NCBI RefSeq assembly: GCF_024809975.1
Contig: NZ_JANUDY010000012.1
Coordinates: 1 to 64,000 of the forward strand
Direction: 5' to 3'
DNA length: 64,000 nt
Source of the DNA: Comamonas sp. BIGb0152
GTDB lineage: Bacteria > Pseudomonadota > Gammaproteobacteria > Burkholderiales > Burkholderiaceae_C
Shown here: positions 34,600-43,146 of the stretch, one piece after another
Position numbering within the stretch: the first letter of the stretch is position 1
Layout of the letters: every line of letters starts with the position of its first letter
Program-made: the position numbers and the translations under genes
The notes under the pieces: generated by a model
Seen by the model: the letters and a program-made list of their open reading frames with translations, nothing else
The model's database searches: none
Told to the model about the DNA's origin: nothing

Positions 34600-35289
34600 T
34601 CAAACCGACAGATAGGACTTGATATGGGCTTCGTTGGTGTTGGCGCGGTCGGTCTCGTGCACGATGCGCCCGCCCTCGATCACGAACAAACGGTCGGCCA
34701 CCTCCATCGCAAAATGCAGCACCTGCTCGGAGACCACGATGGTGATCTCGCGCATCTTGCGGATCTCGTTGAGCGCCTTGGCGATGTCCTTGATGATGGA
34801 CGGCTGGATGCCCTCGGTGGGCTCATCGAGCAGCAGCACCTTGGGGTTGGTGACCAGCGCACGCGCAATGGCCAGCTGCTGCTGCTGCCCGCCTGAGAGG
34901 TTGCCGCCCTTGCGCCGGCGCATGTCCCACAGCACCGGGAACAGCGCATAGATCTCATCGGGGATCTTGCGGTCGCGGGCGTTTTCCAGACCGGTTTCGA
35001 TGTTCTCCTCGACACTCAGGGTCGGGAAGATCATGCGGCCCTGGGGCACATAGGCAATGCCCTTGGCCACGCGCAGATAGCTCTCGTCGCGCGACACATC
35101 CTGGCCGGCGACCTGCACCGCACCGCTCTTGAGCGGCAGCACGCCCATCAGCGCCTTGAACAAGGTGGTCTTGCCCATGCCGTTGCGGCCCATGATGGCC
35201 AGGGTTTCGTTGGGCCGGCCTTCGAAGGAGATGCCGTGCAGCGCCTCGCTTTGTCCGTAGGCCACGTGGATATCGTTGACTTTCAGCAT
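34600..35289 (-). CDS. urtE: Urt/Fmd-type ABC transporter ATPase, second subunit
   Basis: The 229-residue protein has Walker A GRNGMGKTT, signature LSGGQQQQLAIARALV and Walker B VLLLDEPTEGIQPS, the last block typical of UrtE. The start MLKVNDIHVAYGQ at 35289 has AGGAG six bases upstream; the open frame further upstream belongs to another gene's end. With urtD it powers import by the UrtB/UrtC permeases. No urease genes are near; formamidase is, so the substrate is more likely a short amide, as for the fmdDEF importer of Methylophilus. Confidence 0.88.
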   Translation of the reverse strand: MLKVNDIHVAYGQSEALHGISFEGRPNETLAIMGRNGMGKTTLFKALMGVLPLKSGAVQVAGQDVSRDESYLRVAKGIAYVPQGRMIFPTLSVEENIETGLENARDRKIPDEIYALFPVLWDMRRRKGGNLSGGQQQQLAIARALVTNPKVLLLDEPTEGIQPSIIKDIAKALNEIRKMREITIVVSEQVLHFAMEVADRLFVIEGGRIVHETDRANTNEAHIKSYLSV

Positions 35290-35299
35290 GTACGGCTCC

Positions 35300-36043
35300 T
35301 CAGTGGCCCAGGTAGACATCGATGACTTTGGGATCGGACTGCACGGCCTCCATCGAGCCTTCGGCCAGAATCTTGCCCTGGTGCATGACGGTGACCTTGT
35401 GCGCAATGCGGGCCACAAACGCCATGTCGTGCTCAATCACGATCACCGAGCGCCCCACGCAGATGCGCTTGAGCAGCTCGGCCGTCAGCTCGCGCTCGCG
35501 GGCGCTCATGCCGGCGATGGGCTCGTCCAGCATCAGCAGCTCGGGCTCTTGCATCAGCAGCATGCCAATCTCCAGCCACTGCTTTTGCCCGTGCGACAGC
35601 AGGCCCGATTCCATCTCCAGCACATGGTCCAGGCCAATCTCCTGGGCCACCGTCTGCACGCGTTGCTGCACGGCCGGGCTGCACTGAAAGCGCAGTGCCC
35701 CAAACACCGAACGCCCCTCCGGGTAGGAGACCTCCAGGTTCTTGAACACGGACAGGTTCTCGTAGATCGACGGGGTCTGGAACTTGCGGCCTATGCCCTT
35801 GCGCACGCGCAGGTACTCGTCCATGCCCGTCAGCTCTTCGTTCTGGAACTTGATGCTGCCGCTGCTGGCCTTGGTCTTGCCGCAGATCAGGTCGAGCAAG
35901 GTGGTCTTGCCGGCGCCATTGGGGCCGATGATCACGCGCAGCTCGTTCTTGTCCACATACAGGGTCAGGTCCTCGATGGCCTTGAAACCGTCAAAGGAGA
36001 CCGTCAAGCCCTCAACAGCCAGTGCAAAGTCGGTATTGCTCAT
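35300..36043 (-). CDS. urtD: Urt/Fmd-type ABC transporter ATPase, first subunit
   Basis: The 247-residue protein has Walker A GPNGAGKTT, SHGQKQWLEIGMLLM as signature, and Walker B LLMLDEPIAGMSARE. The start MSNTDFALAVEGLTVSF at 36043 is preceded by AGGAG. The SHGQKQWLEI signature is the UrtD type. It is 10 bp from urtE and 14 bp from urtC, so tightly operonic. Confidence 0.88.
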   Translation of the reverse strand: MSNTDFALAVEGLTVSFDGFKAIEDLTLYVDKNELRVIIGPNGAGKTTLLDLICGKTKASSGSIKFQNEELTGMDEYLRVRKGIGRKFQTPSIYENLSVFKNLEVSYPEGRSVFGALRFQCSPAVQQRVQTVAQEIGLDHVLEMESGLLSHGQKQWLEIGMLLMQEPELLMLDEPIAGMSARERELTAELLKRICVGRSVIVIEHDMAFVARIAHKVTVMHQGKILAEGSMEAVQSDPKVIDVYLGH

Positions 36044-36057
36044 TGCGCGCTCCTGGT

Positions 36058-37251
36058 TCAGACGGCTTCGGCAGCAGGCTTGCCGGCGACCGGCTCCTGG
36101 GCTTTGCTGCTGGTGGTGATGGGCTTGGTGCTGGCGTTGCCCGCGCTGCTGCTGGGCATGCTGGCCGGTTTGGCCGAGCGCTTGGCCAGCAGCGGCTTGA
36201 GCTTGCTGGCATACAGGCCCGCCAGGCCATTGGGGAAGAACATGGTCACGCCAATGAACAGGCCGGCCATGCAGAACATCCACAGATCAGGGAAGGTCTC
36301 GGAGAAATAGGTCTTGCCAAAGTTGACCAGCAGCGCGCCGTACACGGCCCCCACTAGGCTCATGCGGCCGCCGACGGCGGCAAAGATCACCATCTCGATC
36401 GAGGGAACAATGCCGACGATGGACGGCGACATAAAGCCCACCTGCAGCGCAAACATCGCGCCGCCAATGCCCGAGATGGCAGCGGCCAGGCAGAACACAA
36501 ACACCTTGAACATCGACACGTCATAGCCCGAGAAGCGCACCCGGTCTTCCTTGTCGCGCATGGCCAGCAGCAGGGTGCCCAGCTTGCTCTTCTGGATCCA
36601 CAGGCAGGCGGCCACCGACAGCAGCAGCAGGCCGCAGCAGACGTAGTAGAGGATGTACTTGGCACTGTCGGTGCGGATGTCCCAGCCCAGCATCGTGCGC
36701 AGGTCGGTCATGCCGTTGACGCCGCCGGTGTAGCCCTGCTGGCCAATGATCAGCACCGTCAGAATCAGCGCCACAGCCTGGGTGATGATGGCAAAGTAGA
36801 CATCGCCCACCCGGCGGCGGAACATCGCAAAACCGATGATGAAGGCCAGCAGCGCGGGCGCGGCCACCACGGCAAACAAGGCAAACGGCAGGTGCTCAAA
36901 CGGCGTCCACCACAGCGGCAGGGCGGTGAGCTGGTTCCAGTCCATAAAGTCGGGGATGCCGGGGGTGGACTGGATGCTGGTGCTGGCCTTGTCCGAGGCT
37001 TCGAGCTTGAGGAACATGGCCATCGCATAACCGCCCAGGCCAAAGAAAACGCCCTGCCCCAGGCTCAGCACGCCGGCCCAGCCCCAGAGCATCACCAGGC
37101 CCACGGCCACAAAGGCGTAGCACAGGTACTTGCCCACCAGGTTCAGGCGGAACGAATCCAGCGCCAGCGGGAACACCAGCAGCAGCACGACGGCCAGCAG
37201 CGCCACATGTCCCAGGCCGGTTCTCTCCAGCCACACACGCATGTTTTTCAT
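36058..37251 (-). CDS. urtC: Urt/Fmd-type ABC permease, C subunit
   Basis: The 397-residue permease has about ten helices, with LMLWGWAGVLSLGQGVFFGLGGYAMAMFLKLE, GVNGMTDL and AMRDKEDRVRFSGYDVSMFK (EAA-like loop), as in UrtC. The C-terminus has a low-complexity Ser/Lys/Pro-rich tail of about 40 residues. Three ATGs lie within 20 bases (37260, 37251, 37242); 37251 has AAGGA eight bases before it and is chosen. It lies 23 bp after urtB. Confidence 0.86.
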   Translation of the reverse strand: MKNMRVWLERTGLGHVALLAVVLLLVFPLALDSFRLNLVGKYLCYAFVAVGLVMLWGWAGVLSLGQGVFFGLGGYAMAMFLKLEASDKASTSIQSTPGIPDFMDWNQLTALPLWWTPFEHLPFALFAVVAAPALLAFIIGFAMFRRRVGDVYFAIITQAVALILTVLIIGQQGYTGGVNGMTDLRTMLGWDIRTDSAKYILYYVCCGLLLLSVAACLWIQKSKLGTLLLAMRDKEDRVRFSGYDVSMFKVFVFCLAAAISGIGGAMFALQVGFMSPSIVGIVPSIEMVIFAAVGGRMSLVGAVYGALLVNFGKTYFSETFPDLWMFCMAGLFIGVTMFFPNGLAGLYASKLKPLLAKRSAKPASMPSSSAGNASTKPITTSSKAQEPVAGKPAAEAV

Positions 37252-37274
37252 GGTTGTCATCCTTTGCACCGGCT

Positions 37275-38189
37275 TTAGCGGCGCACCTTGCTGGCAAACA
37301 GGCCTTGGGGCCGGAACATCAAGACCACCACGATGAAGGACAAGGTCAGCACCTTGGCCATCGAGCCGCTCAGGAAGAACTCCGTGATCGACTGCACCTG
37401 GGCAATGCCAAAGGCCGATGCCACAGTGCCCAGCAGGCTGGCCGCGCCGCCAAAGGTGACGACCAGGAACGAATCGACGATGTAGAGCGAGCCGGAGGTG
37501 GGCCCCGTGGAGCCAATGGTGGTGAAGGCCGCGCCGGCAATGCCCGCGACCCCGCAGCCAATGGCAAAGGTCAGGCGGTCGGTCTTTTTGGTGTTGATGC
37601 CGATGGCGTTGGCCATCACCCGGTTGCTGACCGTTGCCCGCACCCGCAGGCCCCAACGGCTGCGGTAGAGCGCAATCAGCACGCCAGCGGTCACCAGCAG
37701 CGCCAGCGCCAGCACAAACATGCCGTTGATCGGAATGTCCAGCCCCTCGCTGGGCGACCAGGAACCCATCAGCCACTCGGGCAAGGTGGGGCTCACCTCT
37801 TTGGGGCCGATCACCGTGCGGAACACCTGTTGCAGCCCCAGGCTCAGGCCCCAGGTGGCCAGCAGGGTATCGAGCGGGCGCTTGTACAGGTGCCGGATCA
37901 GCGCCCACTCAGCCATCCAGCCCAGCACAAACGCCAACACAAAGGCCGCCACGATCGACAAGGGGAAGTAGTAAGGCATCCATGCCGGGGCATGGGCCTC
38001 CACCAGGGTCGAGGCCATGAACACGGTGTAGGCACCAATGGTCATGAACTCGCCATGCGCCATGTTGATGACCCCCATCTGGCCAAAAATAATCGCCAGG
38101 CCCAGGCCCATCAGCAGCAATACGGCAAACAAGCTGAGGCCCGCAAAGCCCTGCATCAGCCCGATGTTCATCATTTCAGAAAAGGTCAT
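37275..38189 (-). CDS. urtB: Urt/Fmd-type ABC permease, B subunit
   Basis: The 304-residue permease carries UrtB-type blocks: LLLMGLGLAIIFGQMGVINMAHGEFMTIGAY, RPLDTLLATWGLSLGLQQ and FAIGCGVAGIAGAAFTTIGSTGPTSGSLYIVDSFLVVTFGG. It is shorter than many UrtB proteins (500 or more) because it lacks the long N-terminal periplasmic domain, as in the amide-type systems. It follows the binding-protein gene by 81 bp, with a hairpin in the gap. Confidence 0.88.
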   Translation of the reverse strand: MTFSEMMNIGLMQGFAGLSLFAVLLLMGLGLAIIFGQMGVINMAHGEFMTIGAYTVFMASTLVEAHAPAWMPYYFPLSIVAAFVLAFVLGWMAEWALIRHLYKRPLDTLLATWGLSLGLQQVFRTVIGPKEVSPTLPEWLMGSWSPSEGLDIPINGMFVLALALLVTAGVLIALYRSRWGLRVRATVSNRVMANAIGINTKKTDRLTFAIGCGVAGIAGAAFTTIGSTGPTSGSLYIVDSFLVVTFGGAASLLGTVASAFGIAQVQSITEFFLSGSMAKVLTLSFIVVVLMFRPQGLFASKVRR

Positions 38190-38224
38190 GGCGCTCTCTT
38201 GTCGGGTGGGTGGTCGGCAGCATC

Positions 38225-38255
38225 GCGGGCCTCAGGGCAATGCCCCGGGGCCCGC
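38225..38255 (-). terminator. Strong hairpin after the amide-binding protein gene
   Basis: GCGGGCC (38225-38231) pairs with GGCCCGC (38249-38255), with an inner pairing of AGGGC/GCCCC type across a CAAT loop. No T run follows. It parallels the hairpin after the other binding-protein gene (29235-29261) and may protect the abundant binding-protein mRNA. Confidence 0.5.
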
Positions 38256-38270
38256 TCTCGGGGTCCTGAT

Positions 38271-39518
38271 TTACTGATAGCCCTTAGGAAACGGATCCGG
38301 CTTGATCAGCTCCGGCGACTCCGACACCACCTTGAAGGTCCCATCGGGCTGGCCCTGCGCAATGCGGGATTTGCTCCAGAGGTGGTGGTTGGCGTCAATC
38401 TTCACGTAGCCTTCGGGCGCCGTGTTCAGCTCGATGCCCGGCGAGGCTGCGGTGACCTTGGCCACGTCGAAGCTGCCAGCCTTCTCAACAGCCGCCTTCC
38501 ACAGCCAGGGGCCCAGGTAACCGGCCTGGGTCACATCGCCGATGACGGACTTGGGGCCGTACTTGGCCTTGAAGGCCTCGACAAACTTCTTGTTGTTCGG
38601 GTTGTCCAGCGACTGGAAGTACTTCATGCTGGAGTAGAAGCCGGCAAAGTTCTCGCCACCAATGCCCAGCATTTCGTCCTCGGTCACCGACAGGGTCACC
38701 AGGAACTGCTTGTCGCCGGTGATGCCGGCGGCCTTGAGCTGCTTGTAGAAGGCCACGTTGGAGCCGCCCACGACCGCTGCGAAGATCAGATCGGGCTTGG
38801 CCACCTTGATCTTGTTGATCAGCGAGTTGAAGTTGGTGTTGCTGAGCGGGTAGTACTCCTCGCCCACGACCTTGCCCTTCTGGAAGGTTTCGATGTGCTT
38901 GCGGGCAATCTTCATCGAGGTACGGGGCCAGATGTAGTCCGAGCCCACCAGGAACACCTTGGAGGCGTTCTTTTCCTTCTTGGCCCAGTCGAGGCTGTAC
39001 AGAATCTGCTGCGTCGCTTCCTGGCCGGTGTAGATGACGTTCTTGCTTTGCTCCAGGCCTTCGTAGAAGGTGGGGTAGTACAGCAGGCCGTTTTCCTTCT
39101 CGAAGATCGGCAGCACCGCCTTGCGCGATGCCGAGGTCCAGCAGCCGAACACGGTGGCCACATGGTCGCTGATGAGCAGCTTCTTGGCCTTTTCGGCAAA
39201 GGTCGGCCAGTCCGAAGCCCCGTCTTCCTTGATCACGCGGATCTTGCGGCCCAGCACACCGCCCATGGCGTTGATCTGGTCAATGGCCAATTGCTCGGCC
39301 TGGATGGAGCCGGTCTCGGAGATCGCCATGGTGCCGGTCGACGAGTGCAGCTGGCCCACCACCACCTCGGTATCGGTCACCGCGAGCTTGGTGGTGTTGA
39401 CCTGGGCGGTGGGCGGCGTCTGGGCGCGGGACAGCAGGGGCAGACCGGCCATGCTGATGGCACCCAGGCCTTGCAAGAGACGGCGGCGGCGGAGCGACTG
39501 TTGGAAATCCTGAGACAT
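38271..39518 (-). CDS. urtA: Urt/Fmd-type periplasmic binding protein (amide or urea)
   Basis: The 415-residue protein has a twin-arginine-like signal (SLRRRRLLQGLGAISMAGLPLLSRA). The mature part closely follows UrtA/FmdD: VGQLHSSTGTMAISETGSIQAEQLAIDQINAMGGVLGRKI, ATVFGCWTSASRKAVLPIFEKENGLLYYPTFYEG, YPLSNTNFNSLINKI. Start MSQDFQQSLRR at 39518 has GAGGAG upstream. It captures short amides or urea for UrtBC. It is the first gene of the leftward operon; a probable activated promoter lies upstream at 39577-39638. Confidence 0.9.
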   Translation of the reverse strand: MSQDFQQSLRRRRLLQGLGAISMAGLPLLSRAQTPPTAQVNTTKLAVTDTEVVVGQLHSSTGTMAISETGSIQAEQLAIDQINAMGGVLGRKIRVIKEDGASDWPTFAEKAKKLLISDHVATVFGCWTSASRKAVLPIFEKENGLLYYPTFYEGLEQSKNVIYTGQEATQQILYSLDWAKKEKNASKVFLVGSDYIWPRTSMKIARKHIETFQKGKVVGEEYYPLSNTNFNSLINKIKVAKPDLIFAAVVGGSNVAFYKQLKAAGITGDKQFLVTLSVTEDEMLGIGGENFAGFYSSMKYFQSLDNPNNKKFVEAFKAKYGPKSVIGDVTQAGYLGPWLWKAAVEKAGSFDVAKVTAASPGIELNTAPEGYVKIDANHHLWSKSRIAQGQPDGTFKVVSESPELIKPDPFPKGYQ

Positions 39519-39576
39519 GCTTTTCTCCTCAAGTGGTTCAGATGGCTGAACTGGTAACGGGTTGAAACCTGAGCCC

Positions 39577-39638
39577 ACTCTAAAAGTGCCGCCTCCAAAC
39601 ACCCATACGTCATTTGACGTAGGCCCTGCGTACGCAGG
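39577..39638 (-). promoter_or_regulatory. Amide operon promoter with two perfect palindromes
   Basis: On the minus strand a -10-like TAGAGT lies at 39577-39582 with no good -35. Upstream are two perfect palindromes: TACGTCATTTGACGTA (39606-39621) and CCTGCGTACGCAGG (39625-39638), centres 18 bp apart. With transcription starting near 39570 their centres are at about -43 and -61, classic activator positions. The divergent kinase and LuxR-type regulator genes make the regulator the probable ligand. The palindromes are facts; their role is inferred. Confidence 0.55.
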
Positions 39639-39751
39639 CCGGACTAAGCTAGATTGCCGGCCGCACCTCGCCGGCCGCACCAGCCTTGCCGTGGCCTGAA
39701 TATTGCTTAGTCTGCGGATCCCATGCCCCCGGCGCCTGCGCGCTGCCTGTG

Positions 39752-42700
39752 ATGAACAAGCCCTCCCAAAAGATCTTCCCGATCCGCCGCGAATACAACG
39801 CCTGGGTGGCTGACGAAACCATGGAGGACTACGCGCTGCGCTTTACCCCGCAGAAGGCGCGCCGCTGGAGCGAATGGCAGCTGCTGAACACAGCGATGGG
39901 CGGGCTGTCCTTTCTGGCACTGGAGGCGATTGGCGCGACCATCACGCTGGCCTATGGCTTTAGCAGCGCCGCCTGGGCGATTGCGGTGATGGGCATCGTG
40001 ATCTTTCTGACCGCCTGGCCCATCTCGGTCTGCGCGGCGCGCTATGGGCTGGACATGGACCTGCTCACCCGGGGCGCCGGCTTTGGCTACCTGGGCTCGA
40101 CCATCACCTCGCTGGTCTATGCCACCTTCACCTTTATCTTCTTTGCGCTGGAGGCGGCCATCATGGCGCTGGCCGTGCAGATGGCGCTGGGCTGGCCGCT
40201 GGTGGTCTGCTATGTGCTGTGCGCGCTGGTGGTGATACCGATGGTGCTGTATGGCGTCACCTTTATCTCCAAGCTGCAGGCCTGGACCCAGCCCGTGTGG
40301 GCGCTGATGCTGCTGGCCCCCTACCTGTGGCTGGCCTTCCAGCAGCCGCAGTTTGTGCAGCAGCTGCCCGGCCTGTCGGGCCTCACCTCGGGCAGCGCGG
40401 ATTTCAACTGGCTGTATTTCGGCTCGGCCAGCACCGTGATCTTTGCGCTGATCGTGCAGGTGGGCGAGCAGGTGGACTACCTGCGCTTTATGCCGCGCAA
40501 GACGGCCAACAACCGTGCCCGCTGGTGGTTTTGCGTGCTGATGGGCGGGCCGGGCTGGATTTTGATGGGCGCCGCGCGCATGCTGGGCGGTGCCTACCTG
40601 GCCTATGTAGCGCTGCAGTTTGGCTCGACGGTGGCCGAGGCCTCGGACCCCACCCACCTGTACCTGACGGCCTTTGGCAAGATCTTCGCCGACCAGAGCA
40701 CGGCGCTGTGGGTCACCCTGGTGTTTGTCGTCATGGCGCAGATCAAGATCAATGTGACCAATGCCTATGCCGGCTCGCTCGCCTGGTCCAATGTGTTCTC
40801 GCGCATCACCCGCAGCCACCCGGGCCGCGTGGTCTGGCTGGTGTTCAATGTGATGATCGCCATGCTGATCATGACCCTGGGCGTGTTCAGCGCGCTGGAG
40901 AAAGTGCTGGGCATCTACAGCAATATCGCGGTGGCCTGGGTGGGCGCGCTGGTGGCGGACCTGGTCATCAACAAGCCGCTGGGGCTGAGCCCGCCGGGCA
41001 CCGAGTTTCGCCGCGCCTACCTGCACGACCTCAACCCCGTGGGCCTGGGCGCCATGGGCATTGCCGCCGTGGCCGCCGGCATTGCCTATAGCGGCCTGCT
41101 GGGCGAGCTGGCCAGCGCCTTTGCGCCCTATATTGCGCTGGCCATTGCGCTTTTGGTATCGCCGCTGCTGGCCTGGGCCACCGGCGGGCGCTGGTACATC
41201 GCCCGCCAGCCCGCGCAGTTCGAGGCCGCGCAGCTGCAGTGCGCTGTCTGCCAGAACCAGTTCGAGCGCGCCGACATGGCCGGCTGCCCCGCCTATGGCG
41301 CGCCGATCTGCTCGCTGTGCTGCTCGCTCGATTCGCGCTGCCATGACCGCTGCAAGCCCAGCACGGCACGCGCCCAGGTGCAGTGGCGCAGCCTCTACGA
41401 AAGCCTGCTGCCCCAGCGCATCCAGCGCAGCATCAACTTTCGGCTGGCCTCCTATGCGGGCACGGTGCTGCTGCTGACCAGCCCCATGGCGCTGGCCTTG
41501 TTCGTGGTCTATATGCAGCAAAGCCTCTCGCCCGGGCAGACGGATCTGCGCTGGGCCTTTGTGCGCGCGTTCTCGCTGCTGGCGCTGCTGTGCGCGCTCT
41601 ACGCCTGGTGGCTGGTGCTGGCCAAGGACAGCCGGCGCATGGCGCGCGAGGAGTCCGAGCGCCAGACGCAGATGCTGATGCAGGAGATCGAGGCCCACCA
41701 GCGCACCGATGCCCAACTGCAAGCCGCCAAGGAGCATGCCGAGGCGGCCAACCAAGCCAAGTCGCGCTATGTGGCCGGCATGGCCCATGAGCTGCGCACG
41801 CCCCTCACCAGCATCCTCGGCTATGCCCAGCTGCTGCTGCGACGCAGTGATTTGCCCGGCCCCGCTCATGAAAACATCAGCACCATGCTGCACAGCGGCC
41901 AGCACATGCACTCGCTGATCGACGAGTTGCTGGACCTGGCGCGTATCGAGGCCGGCCGGCTGCGGCTGGATCCGGCGCCGCTGCAGTTCCCCGAGTTTCT
42001 CGAAGCCGTCAACCGCATGGTGCGGCCCCAGGCGGAGGCCAAGGGCCTGCAGTTCGAGTTGCAGACGCAGGGCCGCATCCCAGCGTGGGTGCGCGCCGAT
42101 GCCAAGCGCCTGCGCCAGATTCTGATCAACCTGCTGGGCAATGCCATCCGCTTTACCGACAGCGGCAGCATCCGCCTGCAGGTCAACTGCCACAGCGATG
42201 TGGTGCGCTTTGACATCTGCGACACCGGCATTGGCATTGCGCCGCAGGACCATGAACGCATCTTTATGCCCTTTGAGCGGGGCAGCGCCGGGCGCCGCGC
42301 CGCTAGCACCGGCACCGGCCTGGGGCTGACCATCACCCGCATGCTGACCCTGCTGATGGGCGGCGAGCTGCAGCTGCAGAGCACGCCGGGCCAGGGCAGC
42401 ACCTTCTCGGTACGGCTTTACCTGAGCGAGGTGCACAACCCGCCACGTGCGCTGGCCGGGCAGCCACAGGCGCGGCCCTTTATTGGCGGCTACCTGGGCC
42501 CGCGCCGAACCCTGCTGGTGGTCGATGACCAGCCCATCCACCGCCAGCTGCTGGCCGGGGTGCTGATCCCCCTGGGCTTTACCGTGCGGGAGGCGGCCAG
42601 CGGCCAGGAGTGCCTGGAGATCATCCGCGACGCCCCGCCCGATGCCCTGCTGCTGGACCTGAGCATGGATGACCTGAGCGGCTGGCAGACCGCCGCGCTG

Positions 42701-43144
42701 GTGCGCCAGCAATACAGCGCCGCGCACCTGCCCATCGTCATCGTCTCGGCCGACCTGTTCGAGAACCAGCCCGAGCAACTGGAGCGCGCCGGCTGCCAGG
42801 CCTTTGTGGGCAAGCCGGTGCTGGAATCCGAGCTGATGGACACCTTGGCCTGGTTGCTGAAGCTCGAATGGCTGGAGGACACGGCAGCACCCCCGGCCCC
42901 TGCAGCGCTGCTGCCCAGCGCGCAGCCACTGCAAGAACAACCCCCACTGCCGCCCGAGCTGCATGCAGACATCACCCGCCTAGCGCGCTTTGGCGATGGC
43001 GCCGGCTTGCGCAAGCTGCTGGCGGCGGCCCAAACCACCCATCCGGATTGCCGCAGCACGCTGCAGGCGCTGGACGCCGCTGCCCAGCGTTTTGATTTCC
43101 CCGCCATCCTGGAGAGCCTCGCGGCCTCCTCGCCCGATACCTAG
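39752..43144 (+). CDS. Hybrid histidine kinase fused to an NCS1-type permease domain
   Basis: The 1130-residue sensor starts at the ATG at 39752. Residues about 30-480 form a full NCS1 (cytosine/purine/allantoin type) permease with about 12 helices (RWSEWQLLNTAMGGLSFLALEAIGATI; AQIKINVTNAYAGSLAWSN). A cysteine cluster follows (about 497-534: CAVCQNQF, CPAYG, CSLCCSLDSRCHDRC), then two more helices, a coiled coil, a HisKA domain (His679 in GMAHELRTPLTS), an HATPase (ILINLLGNAIRF, DTGIGIAP, GTGLGLT) and a receiver (LVVDDQP; phospho-Asp969 in LLLDLSMDD). It probably senses an amide- or pyrimidine-like ligand through the permease part and phosphorylates the regulator two bases downstream. Confidence 0.9.
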   Translation: MNKPSQKIFPIRREYNAWVADETMEDYALRFTPQKARRWSEWQLLNTAMGGLSFLALEAIGATITLAYGFSSAAWAIAVMGIVIFLTAWPISVCAARYGLDMDLLTRGAGFGYLGSTITSLVYATFTFIFFALEAAIMALAVQMALGWPLVVCYVLCALVVIPMVLYGVTFISKLQAWTQPVWALMLLAPYLWLAFQQPQFVQQLPGLSGLTSGSADFNWLYFGSASTVIFALIVQVGEQVDYLRFMPRKTANNRARWWFCVLMGGPGWILMGAARMLGGAYLAYVALQFGSTVAEASDPTHLYLTAFGKIFADQSTALWVTLVFVVMAQIKINVTNAYAGSLAWSNVFSRITRSHPGRVVWLVFNVMIAMLIMTLGVFSALEKVLGIYSNIAVAWVGALVADLVINKPLGLSPPGTEFRRAYLHDLNPVGLGAMGIAAVAAGIAYSGLLGELASAFAPYIALAIALLVSPLLAWATGGRWYIARQPAQFEAAQLQCAVCQNQFERADMAGCPAYGAPICSLCCSLDSRCHDRCKPSTARAQVQWRSLYESLLPQRIQRSINFRLASYAGTVLLLTSPMALALFVVYMQQSLSPGQTDLRWAFVRAFSLLALLCALYAWWLVLAKDSRRMAREESERQTQMLMQEIEAHQRTDAQLQAAKEHAEAANQAKSRYVAGMAHELRTPLTSILGYAQLLLRRSDLPGPAHENISTMLHSGQHMHSLIDELLDLARIEAGRLRLDPAPLQFPEFLEAVNRMVRPQAEAKGLQFELQTQGRIPAWVRADAKRLRQILINLLGNAIRFTDSGSIRLQVNCHSDVVRFDICDTGIGIAPQDHERIFMPFERGSAGRRAASTGTGLGLTITRMLTLLMGGELQLQSTPGQGSTFSVRLYLSEVHNPPRALAGQPQARPFIGGYLGPRRTLLVVDDQPIHRQLLAGVLIPLGFTVREAASGQECLEIIRDAPPDALLLDLSMDDLSGWQTAALVRQQYSAAHLPIVIVSADLFENQPEQLERAGCQAFVGKPVLESELMDTLAWLLKLEWLEDTAAPPAPAALLPSAQPLQEQPPLPPELHADITRLARFGDGAGLRKLLAAAQTTHPDCRSTLQALDAAAQRFDFPAILESLAASSPDT

Positions 43145-43146
43145 CC

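Noticed and set aside
34600-39518. Urea transporter feeding urease
   Set aside because: Proteins match Urt subunits, but no urease or urea carboxylase genes are present; formamidase and FmdB point to short amides. Urea uptake is not excluded.
39707-42964. Very long open frame on the strand opposite the kinase gene
   Set aside because: It mirrors the GC-rich codon pattern of the real gene, is rich in Gln, His, Arg and Gly, and has no domain or start signal.
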